Shown here piece by piece: positions 10,394 through 21,567 of a stretch of 64,000 nt of DNA. Source of the stretch: Chlorophyllum brunneum (taxonomy: Eukaryota > Basidiomycota > Agaricomycetes > Agaricales > Agaricaceae); assembly GCA_963576785.1 (NCBI GenBank), contig OY756147.1, positions 558,001 to 622,000 of the forward strand. The letters run 5' to 3'. The translations under genes were made by a program, and so were the position numbers. Position 1 is the stretch's first letter. Each line of letters begins with the position of its first letter. The notes beneath the pieces were generated by a model. It was not told where the DNA came from. It saw only the letters and a list, made by a program, of their open reading frames with translations, and did not search any database.

Positions 10394-10830
10394 GATCCTT
10401 TTCTTTTCTCTTTTTTCTTTTGCTCTCCCGGTTATGGATTTCTGATTCATTTCTCTATCTCCCCTCTCCTTGCTCATCTACTATTTTATATAGTTTTCAT
10501 TCAACTTCCATCTCTCCCATGGTGCCTGGGTAAATACCCGCCCACACGCTATGTACCATTTGATGTTCCCCCTTGTGATTGCGAGTAGATAGTTTCTCTT
10601 CTATTGATTGCTCTCTCTCACTCTTTCTCTTTCCAAATTCCTTTCCTTTCCTTTTTCCGCTGAATATCGTAGGTACCAAACATCTCTCTAGTGTATGCGC
10701 TAGATATCAACGAGTCTCGTGGGGTTAGTTTACTTGTAGTTTACTTTCCCTTCTCCGAACATTTTGTACGTTCTGCCTTTGTATGTATGTACATGTGGAC
10801 TGCATTTGAGCACCACTATATAAATTGTTG

Positions 10831-10863
<33 letters not shown>
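10394..10863 (+). other. LINE-1 3' UTR and 30-nt poly(A) tail
   Basis: The 3' region is T-rich with no ORF. It ends in 30 A at 10834-10863, the signature of target-primed reverse transcription. The next base is Gypsy-2 sequence in inverse orientation. Confidence 0.9.
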
Positions 10864-10865
<2 letters not shown>

Positions 10866-11255
10866 GGTGGGGTTGTCACTAGAGTCAGTGAGATGATTGA
10901 GTCTTTTGCCTGTCATAATTAAGACACTTTGGATACATTTATTTGCATCTGAGTGTACCAATACATTAAGATCAGTGGCTGCTTTATCCAATAACTCCTT
11001 CATGAGTTTGTGTTTTCCAGTTGACATGGCAGCTGGGAGGGCTCTGGTGGTAGTGACAAGTAAGATGCAGCTTAGGGCTTTGGCTTGGATTTGGAGGTTG
11101 TTGATGGCATAGGCAATGTAGGTGAGTCCTTTGGTTGTGGTAGTATAGTGTTTGATCTGGTCTTTGGTGGACTGGGCATTGAGGAGGTTGTTGAGCTCTT
11201 GTTTGAACTCTGTATCATTGGCTGGGAAGGGGGTGGGTTTGCATTCAGCATGTAT
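10864..11255 (-). pseudogene. Gypsy-2 ORF3, 3'-truncated homologue of 3894-4730
   Basis: This frame is open for about 130 codons from the position of the Gypsy-1 ORF3 start to the LINE-1 poly(A). It has no stop in that stretch although the neighbouring pol is riddled with them. The start codon position reads ATA instead of ATG. Shared features with Gypsy-1 ORF3 are AE-x-x-x-TP(F/Y)P, EF-x-x-EL, and DL-x-x-LV-x-S, S-x-L and RLN in the same order and spacing. Identity is low compared with Pol. The function is unknown. Confidence 0.65.
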
Positions 11256-11361
11256 GGTGTGTTGTGGAGGTAATTGGCAAAGTCTAGGGTACAGTGGATA
11301 CAGTATGAGATACGTTGGATATAGTGATCCCTTTTAATGTGAGGCTTGTTGTTCATAATTG

Positions 11362-14300
11362 TCACTTTTTACCCCCCTTTTTTATAGGTTTCATCCTTGA
11401 AATCTTGTCTAAAAATTCTTGAACTGCCTCCTTAGCATTTTCCAATTCTGACTCATCCTCCCATATGTCCTCTTTGGAGGTATACCCTTTCCAGTATACT
11501 AGGAATTGATTTTGCCATCCTCTTATGCAGTATCCTTGGATCTCTTCTACTTTGTATTGTTCTTCATTGTTGATGATCTCGGGCATCAGTGGTGGTAGGG
11601 TGCACTAGCTGTTAAACTCAGGTTTTTGATAGAGGGAGAGGAGTCTGCTGTTAAACATGTCATATATTGCCCATGTTTCAGGTAACTCCAGTTGGTAACT
11701 TGTTTTACCTATTTTTGCTTTTATTCTGAACAGTCTATATTGTTTGTGATCCAGCTTCTTGGTTGGTCTTGTTGTCCTAATATTACTTGCTTCGAGCCAA
11801 ACTTGTTCTCCTGGAATGTACTCGTGTTCCAGTTTGGTGCTGTAACTCCTGTATTTGTTCTGTGATTGCAGGTGCTTTGGTGATATTTGTTATATCTCCT
11901 TTCCAGGGGTGTCATCCATAAACTATTTTGAATGGTGAATATCCAGTGGCTGTGTGGGTTTTGTCATTGTATTGGAATTTTGCTGTGGCTAGCCATTTTT
12001 TCCAGTTGTTTTGCATGTGGTTTATTACATTTCTGAGGTATGTCTCAACCTCCTGGTTGATGTGCTCTGGTTGACCATCGGTTTGTGGGTGGTATGCTGT
12101 GGATAAGTTTTGCTGGGTTCTTGTTGCTCAGCATAGTTCTGCCATAAATTTGGATACAAATTGTGGTCCTCTATCACTGATGATTCTGCAGGGTATTCCA
12201 TGTGTTCTCCATGTATTCTCCATATTTCATCTTGGTAGATATCTCCTAGCTCCTTGGATGTTAAGGTGGTGTTGACTGTATGCAATCTGATTATTTTGCT
12301 GAACTGATCAACTATGACAAGTATTGCATTATATCCTTCTGATTCTGGTAGTAGTCCTATTATGTCAATTGATATTTCCTCCCAAGGTTCTGCTGGTATC
12401 AGTATATGGATGGAGATGTGTTGTCAGTCTTGTTCAGAGTATTTTGTTTTATTGGCATGCTTCATACCCTCTAATGTATTGTTTGACATCATTACACATC
12501 TGAGGCCACCAATAACTCTGTTTAAGGAGTTCAATCATTCGGTGTTGTCCTGAGTGTCCTACATCTGTTTCATTGTGGTTATTTCTTGTCATATTTGGCT
12601 GTTGGGTAGGGCATATATTCTTTTTCTCATATCTCCTCTGGTCATTTCTCCTTTTCTTTTAGCCACTGTGTTTCCCTTTTTGTTTCCTTTTGTAGTCAGT
12701 GTTTCAGATCTTTTTCTCCTGAGATCTCCCAGATTTGTCAGATCGCAGTAATTGTATTGTTGTCAAATAAGTGATCGGGTAGTAATGTAATGTTGGTATT
12801 GTCTTGTGTGGTATTAGTTTTTGTTAGTCTCAATAAGATGATGGCTTTTGTGTTGGTTTTTCCAGGGATGTGTTTCAGTGTATAATGATATTCCTGTAGT
12901 TTCATTTGCCACCTCGCTTGTTGTCCTGTGAGTTGTTGTGGTTTTCGGAAATATTCTAGGTTCTTGTGATCTGTCCATATTTCAAATGGTTCATCTGCGT
13001 TAAGTAAGTATTGTCTCCAGGTCTTGATTGCTTCTTGGATGGCTAGTAATTCTTTGTCATAGATCTGATAGTTTCATTCTGTGGGTGTCATCGTTCTCGA
13101 GTAGAATGCAATCAGGTACCAGTGTTCTTTCTGTTTTTGCAATAGTACTGCTCCTGCTTTATATCCACTTCTACTCTATATTGTCCCTTATCTTGTGGTA
13201 TTGCTAGTATCAGTTTGCTTGTGACCTTTTCTTTGATTCTTTCAAAGGCTTGCTGCTGTCATTCCATTCATTCCCATTATGTGTCCTTCTTCTTCAACTC
13301 GTGTAGTGGGGTTGCTATGTTGCTAAAGTTGTGAATGAATTATCGGTAGAAATTTGCAAATCCTAAGAATTTCTCAACATCTTCTAGGGATTTGGGTATT
13401 GGCCATTCTTTCACTGCTTTCACCTTCTCCTCCTCTATTTTAACACTGCCCTGTCCAACCTCAAATCCTAATGTAGGTATTTCTTTCATATCAAATAAGC
13501 ACTTTGATTTTTTGAAGTATAGTTGGTGTTTTTCTGTGATGTTGAGAAACTGTTTTGTCCTGTCTTCAAGTTCCTGTTGTGTGGTCCCAGGGATGACAAA
13601 GTCATCCATATAGTTGACAACTGCTTCTTTATGTAGCATCTCTCAAAAGACAGTGTTCATCATTCTTTGGAATGTTGCTGGTGAGTTATTCATTCCAAAA
13701 AACATGACTGTTGGTTCAAATAGTCCATTGTTTGTTACAAATGCTGCTTTCTATTCATTGCCTTCTCTTATCCTGATGTTGTTATATCCCCAGATGATGT
13801 CAAGTTTGTTAAAGACTTTTGCATTCTTGAGTCTGTCGATAACTTCACTTATGAGTGGAAATGGCATCTTGTCTTTGATTGTGTGTTCATTTAGCTTCTT
13901 GTAGTCTTATACCAGTTGTTTGGTTCCATCTTTCTTGGGTATAAAGAAGCATGGGGTGGCATAGGGGGATTGTGATGGTTGAATTTGTCCTGAGGTGATA
14001 TTCTCGTCAAGGAATTTCTGCAGTTCTTGTTTCTCCATTAATGTCATTGAGTAGACTTTGGACTGTAGTACTGGCAGTACATCTTCTGTCAAGTTTATTT
14101 CATGGTCCCATATCATGTGTTCTGGCAGTTTGTTGAAGTTCTTCTTGTTGAACAGGTGTGTATATTGCTATAGGTATGTTGGTAGGTCTTCTGAGTTTGT
14201 TTGATCGGTTTTCTTTTCCTCTATGTGTTCTTTTACCATGTGTATTCTCTTGTTGAACCATATGTTGTTGTGGTGTGTGGTGTAATCCTTTGGACATCTA

Positions 14301-14720
14301 TTGAAGCATATTATATTGTTTGTCCAGTCAATTTCTGGGTTGTGCTTAACTAGCCAGTTGTGTCCAAGATATAGATCTGCACTTTCCAGTTGTGTTACCA
14401 TTGCTTTAATTTCTTCCATGTGTTTGCCATTGCTTAGTACCAGTTGTACCATGTCTGTTATTTCTCCTTTCTTGTTCTTGGTTCCATCAGTATTGATTAC
14501 TCATATTCATATTAGAGTTTCGAGGGATTTGGTCATGATTTGTTCTTCTTCTACTATTCTCTGTGCTATATACATATGGGTGTATCCAGAATCTACCAGT
14601 GTGGTAATTTGTTTGGGTCCTTTTTTTGTTCTGATTGTTGAGTTGAGGAGAAGTTTGTGTGTCAAGTTCCATTTCTGTGGGATCACATATCGTCTATTGT
14701 GAAGTAAAACAGGAACTCTA
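11362..14720 (-). pseudogene. Gypsy-2 pol, decayed
   Basis: Recognisable blocks in order on the minus strand: protease (LVDSGYTH), reverse transcriptase with YMDD near 13600, an RNase H remnant with a frameshift near 13150, an integrase remnant that is frameshifted near 12200, and a chromodomain at 11362-11586 (VYWKGYTS). Many codons that are CGA, TGG or CAA in Gypsy-1 are stops here. The codon matching the Gypsy-1 TGA at 2141 is CAA (12923-12921), the opposite-strand outcome of CpG decay. The codon matching the TGA at 3170 is also TGA (11914-11912). Confidence 0.9.
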
Positions 14721-14745
14721 GGTTTATTGGCTCATGGGTTTGCAC

Positions 14746-17125
14746 CTACTCGGAGCCTTCAGCAAAATCCTTCTTTGCCTCTTCTTCTTGTTTCCTCTTC
14801 TTGGTGACCTCTCTGATGTGCACTTTCTTTGGTGCTTTATAATTCTTTGAGATGTGGCCTTGTTTGCCACAATTATAGCATGTTATCTTGGTATATGTAA
14901 CCTTCATCTTCTTGCAGCAATATTTGGCAATATGTCCGTATAAGTTGTAGTTGAAACATCTTGGTTTGCTGTTCTGATCTGTGTCTGCCCTCTGTCTACC
15001 AATCTCCATTGGTTGTCCTCTACCTCTATATGTGACTCCTGTGTTTGTTCTGACATCTCCTTGGGTAATGTCTGTTGTTTTGTATCCCTATCCTACTGCA
15101 AGGATTGTGTTCCTCCATTTGCTGTATATGTCTGGGATTGAGGCTGCTGGATAGCCTACAATGGTTTGGATAATATCTGCTCTGGTGTGTCGTTTGAGGA
15201 GGAATATAGCATGTGTATCATCTGTTCCTGCTTGGGTTTTCAATGCTTCAAACTCTATTAAGAAGTCTGCAGTGTTACAGATTTGGCTACTAAGGGCAAT
15301 TGAAGAGGATGTGACCTCTAGGGTATGGCCTTAATACCTATCTCAGCCAAGTAACTGGATAAGCAAATGTTATCAAACTGTCATTACTCAACCAAGAAAT
15401 GGGAATCCCGTTTATCTCGTAGCTCTGAGTGATAAGGGCAAGTAGAGAATAAGCAGTTAAGCAATCTTCTATTGATTGATAGCAACTGTCAATGGAAACT
15501 CTTCTTGGGCAATCAAGAAGGCTATCCCTGTAGAAGATCAAAGCTTAAGCTTTGACTTCCTGATACAGTCAACTATTTATACTAACTACTTCTTTTTTAT
15601 AAATACTACAGAGTATAGATAATAAGACTGAAACATGTTTTGCAATGTGAAACTGATAGATATGAAACTCAAGGTGAAACACTACTAAAGATAGACATGA
15701 AACTAATAAAGATGAAACAGCTAAACATAGAGCAAAGTGAAACTGATGACGGTAAAATGGATGAGTGCTTACTCATCCTCAGAGATCTCAGATGATGATG
15801 ATGGAGATTTGTCGGAATACCTGCAGTCACAAGATGTGCAGGATGAAGTAGTAGAAGGTAATGACAACAACGGTGGTGATGGAAGAACTGCATCCATAGG
15901 ATGGTCGGAGTTGGACGATAGGGATGATGTAGATGTGATTGGTTCTTTGGAGAGATAGGACTCAGGTGACTCGACAAAGGCTCAAGTAGATTGCAATAGT
16001 GGATGGGGAGAATCATCGCTGTCACTACTGGGTACAGCAGGTTTGTCATCTGGTGATAAGTCTTTAGGTCACATTTCTATGCAATAGATTCCATTGGTGA
16101 TTTGTTGGTGAATGAGCACTTCGAGTGCTGGATTGCAAGTGTATATGTAGAGGTGGATGTACTGCATAGTTTCTTCAGTAGTTAGTCATACTTTCCAACC
16201 ATTATTCCAGGTGCCATAGAGGTTGTTCTCAATGGTGTATAAGTAGAGTCCATCGGTGTCACATACATGTAAGTATGGTGCATATTTCTAGGCTAGTCAA
16301 AGTAGAGAATCGATAATAGTGTTGTTGGATTATGGTGGTGGAACAAGTGGTATTACTTCTGGGAACTTGTCATAACCTCTGACATAGGTTCGAGGTTCGG
16401 ATATAACATGCAGTGTTCCTTTTTCCCTGTTTGAACAACTCAATTTTTCCTTCTACTATTGCTTTCCTATTCCCCAAGGAGAAGGTGGCTACCATCTCCT
16501 TTGCAAAGTCATCAAATGCCGGTGTTTTCTTGTCTTGAATTGCCTGTAGTTTGGCATTAGCATAAGGACTTGCTAATCCTCCCTTCATTTGTGCCAATAC
16601 TCCAATTATCTTTTGTTCATTGTCATCAATTTTGTTGAAGAGTGTCCATAAGGACATCACTCTCCACCAATCATCAAACTTGGTTCTATCTCCATTGAAG
16701 TATCCTGGTTCTGGGGCTAGATTCTTTGGGAAGTTGATTTCATTGGCCATCTCTGATTCTGTTTCTGGTTCACTATGTTTGTTCTCAGAGGTTTTGGCAA
16801 CTTCTATATCAGATGTTTTGGATTCTCTGTTTTTGTAGATCTTAGCGATTTCTAAATTGGATGTGGCTTTGGCAATTTCTGTATTGAATGGGGTCTCGGT
16901 GACTTCTATGTCGGATATGGTCTCAGCAATGTCTGTGTTGAATAGGGTCTCGAAAAGAGCTGTGTCTTTGTCTATACTGTGGTTGGATTTCTGCTGCTTA
17001 AGGCCTTCAGGGATTTCTGGTTCTGTTTGTCATTTGGATCTGGTGGTTACTGGTGATCCCTGGATGTCTGTTGGTCTTGGAGCTCTTGGTCTTCTCAGTG
17101 TTCTCGATGAGCTACTGCTGCTCAT
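14746..17125 (-). pseudogene. Gypsy-2 gag, split by an insertion
   Basis: Gag begins with an ATG at 17125-17123 followed by a Ser run, and ends with two CCHC-type knuckles and TAG at 14746. The coding part is interrupted at 15273-16413 by a separate insertion: the codons for GKRNTA resume as NTADFL on the far side. A TGA occurs after about 30 codons, where Gypsy-3 reads AGA. The first knuckle has lost a Cys (CFNYNLYGHIAKYC). The N-terminal third is charged and low-complexity. The central part, with YFNGDRTKFDDWW, is the Gag core that also survives in Gypsy-3. Confidence 0.88.
15273..16408. mobile_element. 1,136-bp TG..CA insertion in Gypsy-2 gag (solo LTR or short LTR element)
   Basis: The insertion begins TGTTACAG and ends ATATAACA. 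It is flanked on both sides by the 5-bp duplication TGCAG (15268-15272 and 16409-16413). Short TGTTA/TAACA ends and a 5-bp duplication are the marks of LTR retrotransposon integration. No reverse transcriptase or other long ORF is present. An acidic frame at about 15755-15958 is the only coding-like stretch. The first ~87 bp match the inverse sequence at 22190-22269. Whether it is a solo LTR or a tiny non-autonomous element needs a full-length relative. Confidence 0.8.
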
Positions 17126-17205
17126 ATACTGTTATCCTGGTCAGAGACTATTATTCCAAGCCTAGTTATGAATAGTGGCACCTCTCTTGCAAGGTGAGTC
17201 GAATG

Positions 17206-17218
17206 ACACTTTACCAAA
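17206..17218 (-). promoter_or_regulatory. Gypsy-2 primer-binding site (self-priming type)
   Basis: TTTGGTAAAGTGT on the minus strand follows the 5' LTR with no spacer. Twelve of its bases are complementary to ACACTTTACCAA inside the LTR (17304-17315 on the plus strand as the complement; 5043-5054 in the Gypsy-1 LTR). No tRNA 3' CCA complement (TGG at the very start) is seen. The same site is present in Gypsy-3 at 20073-20085. Confidence 0.75.
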
Positions 17219-17510
17219 TGTTACAACCTTAGTCTAGGACTCAGGTTACAAGTCTTTAGATAAAGACAAGGAAGTAGAGAGAAGAGAAAGGAATGATATG
17301 ATTGGTAAAGTGTAAGGAATACATTAAGTATTACTACACTTTATATACTAGTGGTGGTAGCTAAGAATAAGGGAGCAGGGTAAAGGAGTCATAGGGGATG
17401 AGTGGAATGAGTCAGTAGGAGTATAGCCATAAGGGATGAAATAGGGGATGAAACTGATACATGAGAATAATGAGTAATAAGAATGTACTGTCTATCTATA
17501 GTTCATAATA
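17219..17510 (-). repeat. Gypsy-2 5' LTR, 292 bp
   Basis: It aligns along its full length with the reverse complement of 4838-5137. Terminal CpG dinucleotides have become CpA or TpG. It carries the same TATATA box and R-region 12-mer. Confidence 0.92.
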
Positions 17511-19117
17511 GACAGGGCCATCTGTTGTGACAAATGGCCTTGGTGGCTGGGAGAGCTTGGTCTTTAGTCCAAGGCATGAGGTCCCAAGGTCAATGATTAT
17601 CAACTGAGATTTCTTGTATCTTTTTGTTGAAATAATTTCTTTTTGTAACCCTCGCTGTCTTGTGAAAAGTGTTCCATTTTCATTTGTTCCTTTGGTCCAC
17701 ATGGTAATCCACCAGCACCTTGGAGCATTCTTCATTCCACCAGGACTTGGACCTGGTGGTGATCTTGACTTTCTTTGCATTGCAATTCTAGAACCTATCA
17801 AATAAACTATCAGTTCCACTACAGCTTTCTCCAGCTCTTCTGTGGTGTTCATTGGCCAGTTTGTATTGTTTATTCCATCCATAATGTCTGTCAGGAATTT
17901 GGTCTCCTTCTCAGAACTCTTAGGGACTGTTATTCTCTCTATGACAATATCCATTTGGGGGATAGGGATTCAAATAAGAAAGGGGGTGTGGTCAGAGTTG
18001 TACCAATCACCATCCTGAATATTATGAGTGGGGATATGCAGAAGTGTTTCCAAAGTGAAGAAAAGATTAATGACTGTGTCTGGGAGATTGGGGTCTGAAG
18101 CATATTGTATAGGTTTGGCAACAGCCAGAATTGACCTCTCCAAATTGAGAGCCTCAGTGACCATAAGAAGATGGTCCGCACTTGCAGGATGTTGATCTGT
18201 TGAAGGGTCCCATCTATCAGATCGGATATTGATGTCACCATCCATGAGAAGAAAGGGTGAGAGGTCGAAAAAATGTTCCTCAAGGAAGTGGAGCACAGTG
18301 TTACAGCCGTCATTGTAAACATTCAACAGTAGTAGTTCTTCTTCTCCAGCAAATAGCAAAATGCACAAGAGGTCTCAATGATTGATAATATCCCTTCTGA
18401 TAGAAGATTGGAGTCACTTGAAACATTTGTGAGCAAAAGCAAGTACACAAGGGAGTGTTTGATGGTTTTCATTGACCATCCTGCCAGGCCCTTCAGGCCA
18501 AGGTCTACATTGATGAGGAATATGCTGGCATCTGACTTGAAGGACTTCTTTGGCTATAATTGGGCAGGAAAGGAGGGTCCAGTCCAGATGAACTGGACCT
18601 CTTATGAGGGACAAACTCTCATTGGAGATAGGAGAGAGAATATTATGGAGGTATCTCTATGGGGGTTCTTGTATGAGGAGGAGGTCGACATTACCTCTAT
18701 GTGTGAGGACTGTCTCCATCACTCTATATACGCTTCCAACATTGTGAGAACAGACTTTTAATTCATTCAGTAGAGAATGAGGGAGTCTGTCTTGATCATT
18801 GGGTGCATTATTCATTGAGGGGGGGTTATTTGGCTTCAACCAGCCAGGGATGAAGAGGAGGGAGGGATTGGTACTCCTTTGTTGGCTCTAAGTTTGAGTG
18901 TTTTGTTAGTATGCCAGTCATGGTTGAAGCAATGTTTCTAGAACTGGCATTTTTGGTCTGTAGTGAGGTGATCCTTTCCACAATTGGAACACATTGCCTT
19001 ATGGAGGCACGGTTCTCTGGTGGGAGTGGTGGCAACTTGGGGGGTCACTTTCTCATTATCCTTGCAACAGAATACAAAGGCACAGTGATTGGCGGTGGAG
19101 TGGGGTCCTTTGCAGTG
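17511..19117 (-). mobile_element. LINE-2: fragment of the LINE-1 family
   Basis: On the minus strand this matches LINE-1 from about 6042 to 7620: the last ORF1 zinc cluster, the ORF1/ORF2 junction and the endonuclease (SHNV, QEPP, GDINI, SDH). The 5' end at 19117 lies inside ORF1 and abuts Gypsy-3 gag, a typical 5'-truncated LINE insertion. The other end is cut by the Gypsy-2 LTR. It is CpG-poor with stops in the frame. It retains about 30 nt near 18500 that LINE-1 lacks. Confidence 0.88.
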
Positions 19118-19992
19118 AGTCCTGTGCTTGTTCTAACATCTTTGCAGGTAATGTCTGTGGTTTCATATCCCTGTCCTACTGTAAGAATTGTGGTCCTCCA
19201 TTTGTTGTATGTGTTTGGGATTGAGGCTGTCAGATAGCCTACAATGGTTCTGATGATGTCTACTCTGGTGTGTTGTTTGAAGAGGAATATGGCATGTGTA
19301 TTGTCTGTTCCAGCTTGAGTTTTCAGTACTTCAAACTCTAATAAGAAGTCCACAGTATTCCTCTTTCCCCATTTGAACAACTCAATTTCTTCTTCTACTA
19401 TTACTTTTCTATTCCCCAAGGAGAATGTAGCTACTATCTTCATTGTGAAGCCATTGAATGCCAGTAATTTCTTGTCTTGGATTGCCTGTAACTTGGCATT
19501 AGCATAGGAACCTACTAGTCCTCCTTTCATCTATGCTAATACTCCAATTATCTTTTGCTCATTGTCATTGATTTTGTTGAAGAGTGTCTATAAGGACATT
19601 ACTCTCCACCAATTGTCAAACTTGGTTTTATCTCCATTGAAGTATCCTGGTTCCAGGGCTAAGTTCTTTAGGAAATTGATCTTGTTGGTCATTTCTGATT
19701 CTGTTTCTGATTCACTATATTTATTCTTGTGGGTCTTGGTGATATCTAAATTGAATGGAGCTTCAGTAACTTCTATGTTGGATGTGGTTTTGGCAACTTC
19801 TGTGTTGAATAGGGTCTCAAAGAGAGCTGTATCTTCATCTATACTATAGTCTGATTTCTATCACTTGAGTCCTTTGGGGACTTCAGGTTCTGTTTGTCTT
19901 TTGGATCTGGTGGTTACTGGTGATCCTTGGATGTCTGTTGGTCTCAGAGCTCTGGGTCTTCTTGGTGTTCTTGATGAGCTACTGCTGCTCAT
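19118..19992 (-). pseudogene. Gypsy-3 gag fragment
   Basis: It starts at an ATG at 19992-19990 with the same Ser run as Gypsy-2 gag and continues through the Gag core (KLQAIQDKK, ATFSLGNRK) and the region before the zinc knuckles, where LINE-2 interrupts it. Several stops are present. Here the region beyond KRNT is uninterrupted, which shows what Gypsy-2 gag looked like before the 15273-16408 insertion. Confidence 0.85.
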
Positions 19993-20085
19993 ATACTATT
20001 ATCCTGGTTAGAGGCTATTATTCCAAGCCTAGCTACAAATAGTGGCACCTTTCTTGCAAGATAAATCAAATAACACTTTACCAAA

Positions 20086-20373
20086 TATTATGACCTTAGT
20101 CTAGGACTCAGGTTGCAAGTCTTTGAATAAAGACAAGGAAGTAGAGAAGAGAGAAAGGGATGATATGATTGGAATCAAGTAATACTACACTTTATATACT
20201 AGTATGAGTGCTAAGAATAAGAGAACAGAGTAACAGAGTCATAGGGGATGAGTAGAATAAGTTAGTAAGAGTACAGCCATATGGAGTGAAACAGGAGATG
20301 AAACAGATACATAGAAATAATGAGTATGATGGGTGCATGATAGGAATGTAATGTTTATCTATAGTTCATAACA
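20086..20373 (-). repeat. Gypsy-3 5' LTR, 288 bp, with adjacent primer-binding site
   Basis: It aligns with the LTRs at 4838-5137 and 17219-17510 and has decayed ends (TATTATG at one end, CATAACA at the other). The primer-binding site lies directly next to it at 20073-20085 and is unchanged. The matching R-region 12-mer has been deleted from this LTR together with neighbouring bases, so this copy could no longer self-prime. Confidence 0.88.
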
Positions 20374-20990
20374 AGTAGTATCAACAATTAACAAGGTCAA
20401 TAATATACTTGATGATAGGTAGTTGGCCTAACATTGCTTTTTCCACTGTCAAGTTATCACAACATATGACCAACCCTACTAAAGCACATTATAATACAGG
20501 CTTACATTTGCTGAATAATACTATTTGCAAATATAGAATTACTTATATTGGAAATACTATGTAAGGCTTTGATGTATTCTCTGATTCTGATTGGACTGGT
20601 AATCTAATTAGTCACAAATATGTAACTGGATATTTCTGTTTATTAGCCAGTGGAGCAATTGCTTGGCTAAGAAGAAAACAGAAAACTGTTGCATTATCTT
20701 CCACTGAAGCCAAATATATGGCTTTGTCAGATTGTAGTAGACAACTTATCTAGACTGTCAATTTATTGGAAGAAACTAGTATCCAATCATTGGCCCCTTA
20801 TCTCTTTAGTGATAATGAAGGTTCAATATTTTGGGCCAAAAATCCAGTAACAGAAAAAAAATCTAAACATATCAACATCAAATACCATTACATTTGTGAT
20901 TTGGTAGAGGAAGGAAAGATTGAAATGTTCTATGTGAAAGACATGGATAATCCTGCCAATATACTCACTAAGAACTTAGATAAAATTTAA
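20374..20990 (+). pseudogene. Ty1/copia Pol C-terminal fragment (RT end and RNase H)
   Basis: The plus-strand frame reads copia-type motifs in order: YLMIGSWPNIAFS, SDSDW, LSSTEAKYMAL, DNEGSIFWAKNP, SKHINIKYH and NPANILTKNL, then TAA at 20988-20990. There are two stops in the frame, one of them TAG at a conserved Trp. The 5' side is cut by the Gypsy-3 LTR, so the upstream copia domains are absent. RNase H normally removes RNA from the RNA-DNA hybrid during reverse transcription. Confidence 0.9.
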
Positions 20991-21066
20991 TTCAATCAGT
21001 TCTGGCCTCAACTTGGCTTGACATTTGAGTAAATAAAACTATACATTGATTTAGAGCAAGAAGGAG

Positions 21067-21260
21067 TGTTGAAGTTTCAGTCATATTCTATAAATAGGTT
21101 ATGAAGTTATTATAATAATAATAGACTGAACCAAAACTTCCTATAAGTTGCTCTGCATATGATGAATGTTATACTGAGTCAATTATGACTAGTAATGACA
21201 ATTGGTACTTGGTAGATCATTCTATATAGTTTCAATAATTCATATACATGTTTTATTTGC
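21067..21260 (+). repeat. Putative start of the copia 3' LTR
   Basis: A purine run (AGCAAGAAGGAG) ends at 21066 and is followed by TGTTGAAG, the usual arrangement of a polypurine tract and LTR start, 76 bp after the copia stop codon. I could not find a convincing LTR end, so the right boundary is arbitrary. Confidence 0.4.
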
Positions 21261-21342
21261 CACTGTTGGAATTATAAGGTGTTGAAGAGAAAAATGAAAT
21301 ACTACATTTCTTTAGCTATAAGGAGCCTTAGTGAGATTTCTC

Positions 21343-21567
21343 TCACTGATGCTCCCAGTAACATTGGTCAATCCTATTGGCCAATTTCTTTATTGACTTC
21401 AAATCCTCAGGTCTATCCTCAATTATTGTAGTCATAACATCCTTGATTTGAGAAGGTAGGCCTTTGTAGAAATGGTGGACTAGATGAACAGGGGACCTTG
21501 GCTTCAGCTTGTGTGCTGCATTCCTCTGGATATCATAGTAGTCCTCACTTAGATGACCTTTTGTCAC
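21343..21567 (-). pseudogene. Gag-like fragment of another retroelement
   Basis: The 74-codon frame reads like a retrotransposon Gag segment: aromatic and basic residues with HHFYKGLPSQIKD and a Lys/Arg-rich helix ending in CYWEHQ. It does not match the Gypsy-1 to -3 gag. Nearby sequence at about 21640-21720 contains a TATATA-like box and an inverse string similar to the gypsy LTR end, so it may belong to a related element. Confidence 0.45.

Larger units (their letters stand above)
5138..10863 (+). mobile_element. LINE-1: Tad-like non-LTR retrotransposon with RNase H and poly(A) tail
   Basis: Two ORFs lie in tandem: a zinc-knuckle ORF1 and a long ORF2 with endonuclease, reverse transcriptase and RNase H. 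They are followed by a 440-bp 3' region and 30 consecutive A at 10834-10863. The sequence is CpG-rich and only lightly mutated, so insertion was recent relative to the flanking Gypsy-2. The tail runs straight into Gypsy-2 ORF3. No target-site duplication can be tested because the 5' side is now Gypsy-1. A fragment of a second family member lies at 17511-19117. Confidence 0.93.
10864..17510 (-). mobile_element. Gypsy-2: old inverse copy of the Gypsy-1 family, 3' end lost
   Basis: Read on the minus strand it runs 5' LTR, primer-binding site, gag, pol and ORF3, and stops at the LINE-1 tail. The 3' part of ORF3 and the 3' LTR are missing. It is strongly CpG-depleted: the 300 nt at 13341-13640 contain one CpG, against 13 in the 300 nt at 1381-1680 of Gypsy-1. 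It has many stops and some frameshifts. In the YMDD-to-FANFYR stretch the two Pol proteins are still about 81% identical by hand count. The element itself sits in LINE-2; the base run GACAG outside its LTR at 17511 would be one copy of its target duplication. Confidence 0.92.

Noticed and set aside
9621..10445. 274-codon plus-strand frame overlapping the end of LINE ORF2
   Set aside because: It is in another frame from the RNase H and C-terminal Cys/His motifs and has no recognisable domain. The true frame continues through stops at 9707 and 9872.
15273..16408. hAT-like DNA transposon with an 8-9 bp duplication (TGCAGTGTT on both sides)
   Set aside because: The extra bases are explained by the element itself starting with TGTT and the target continuing with TGTT. 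TG..CA ends, short TGTTA/TAACA repeats and a 5-bp TGCAG duplication fit an LTR-type element better, and longer terminal inverted repeats are absent.
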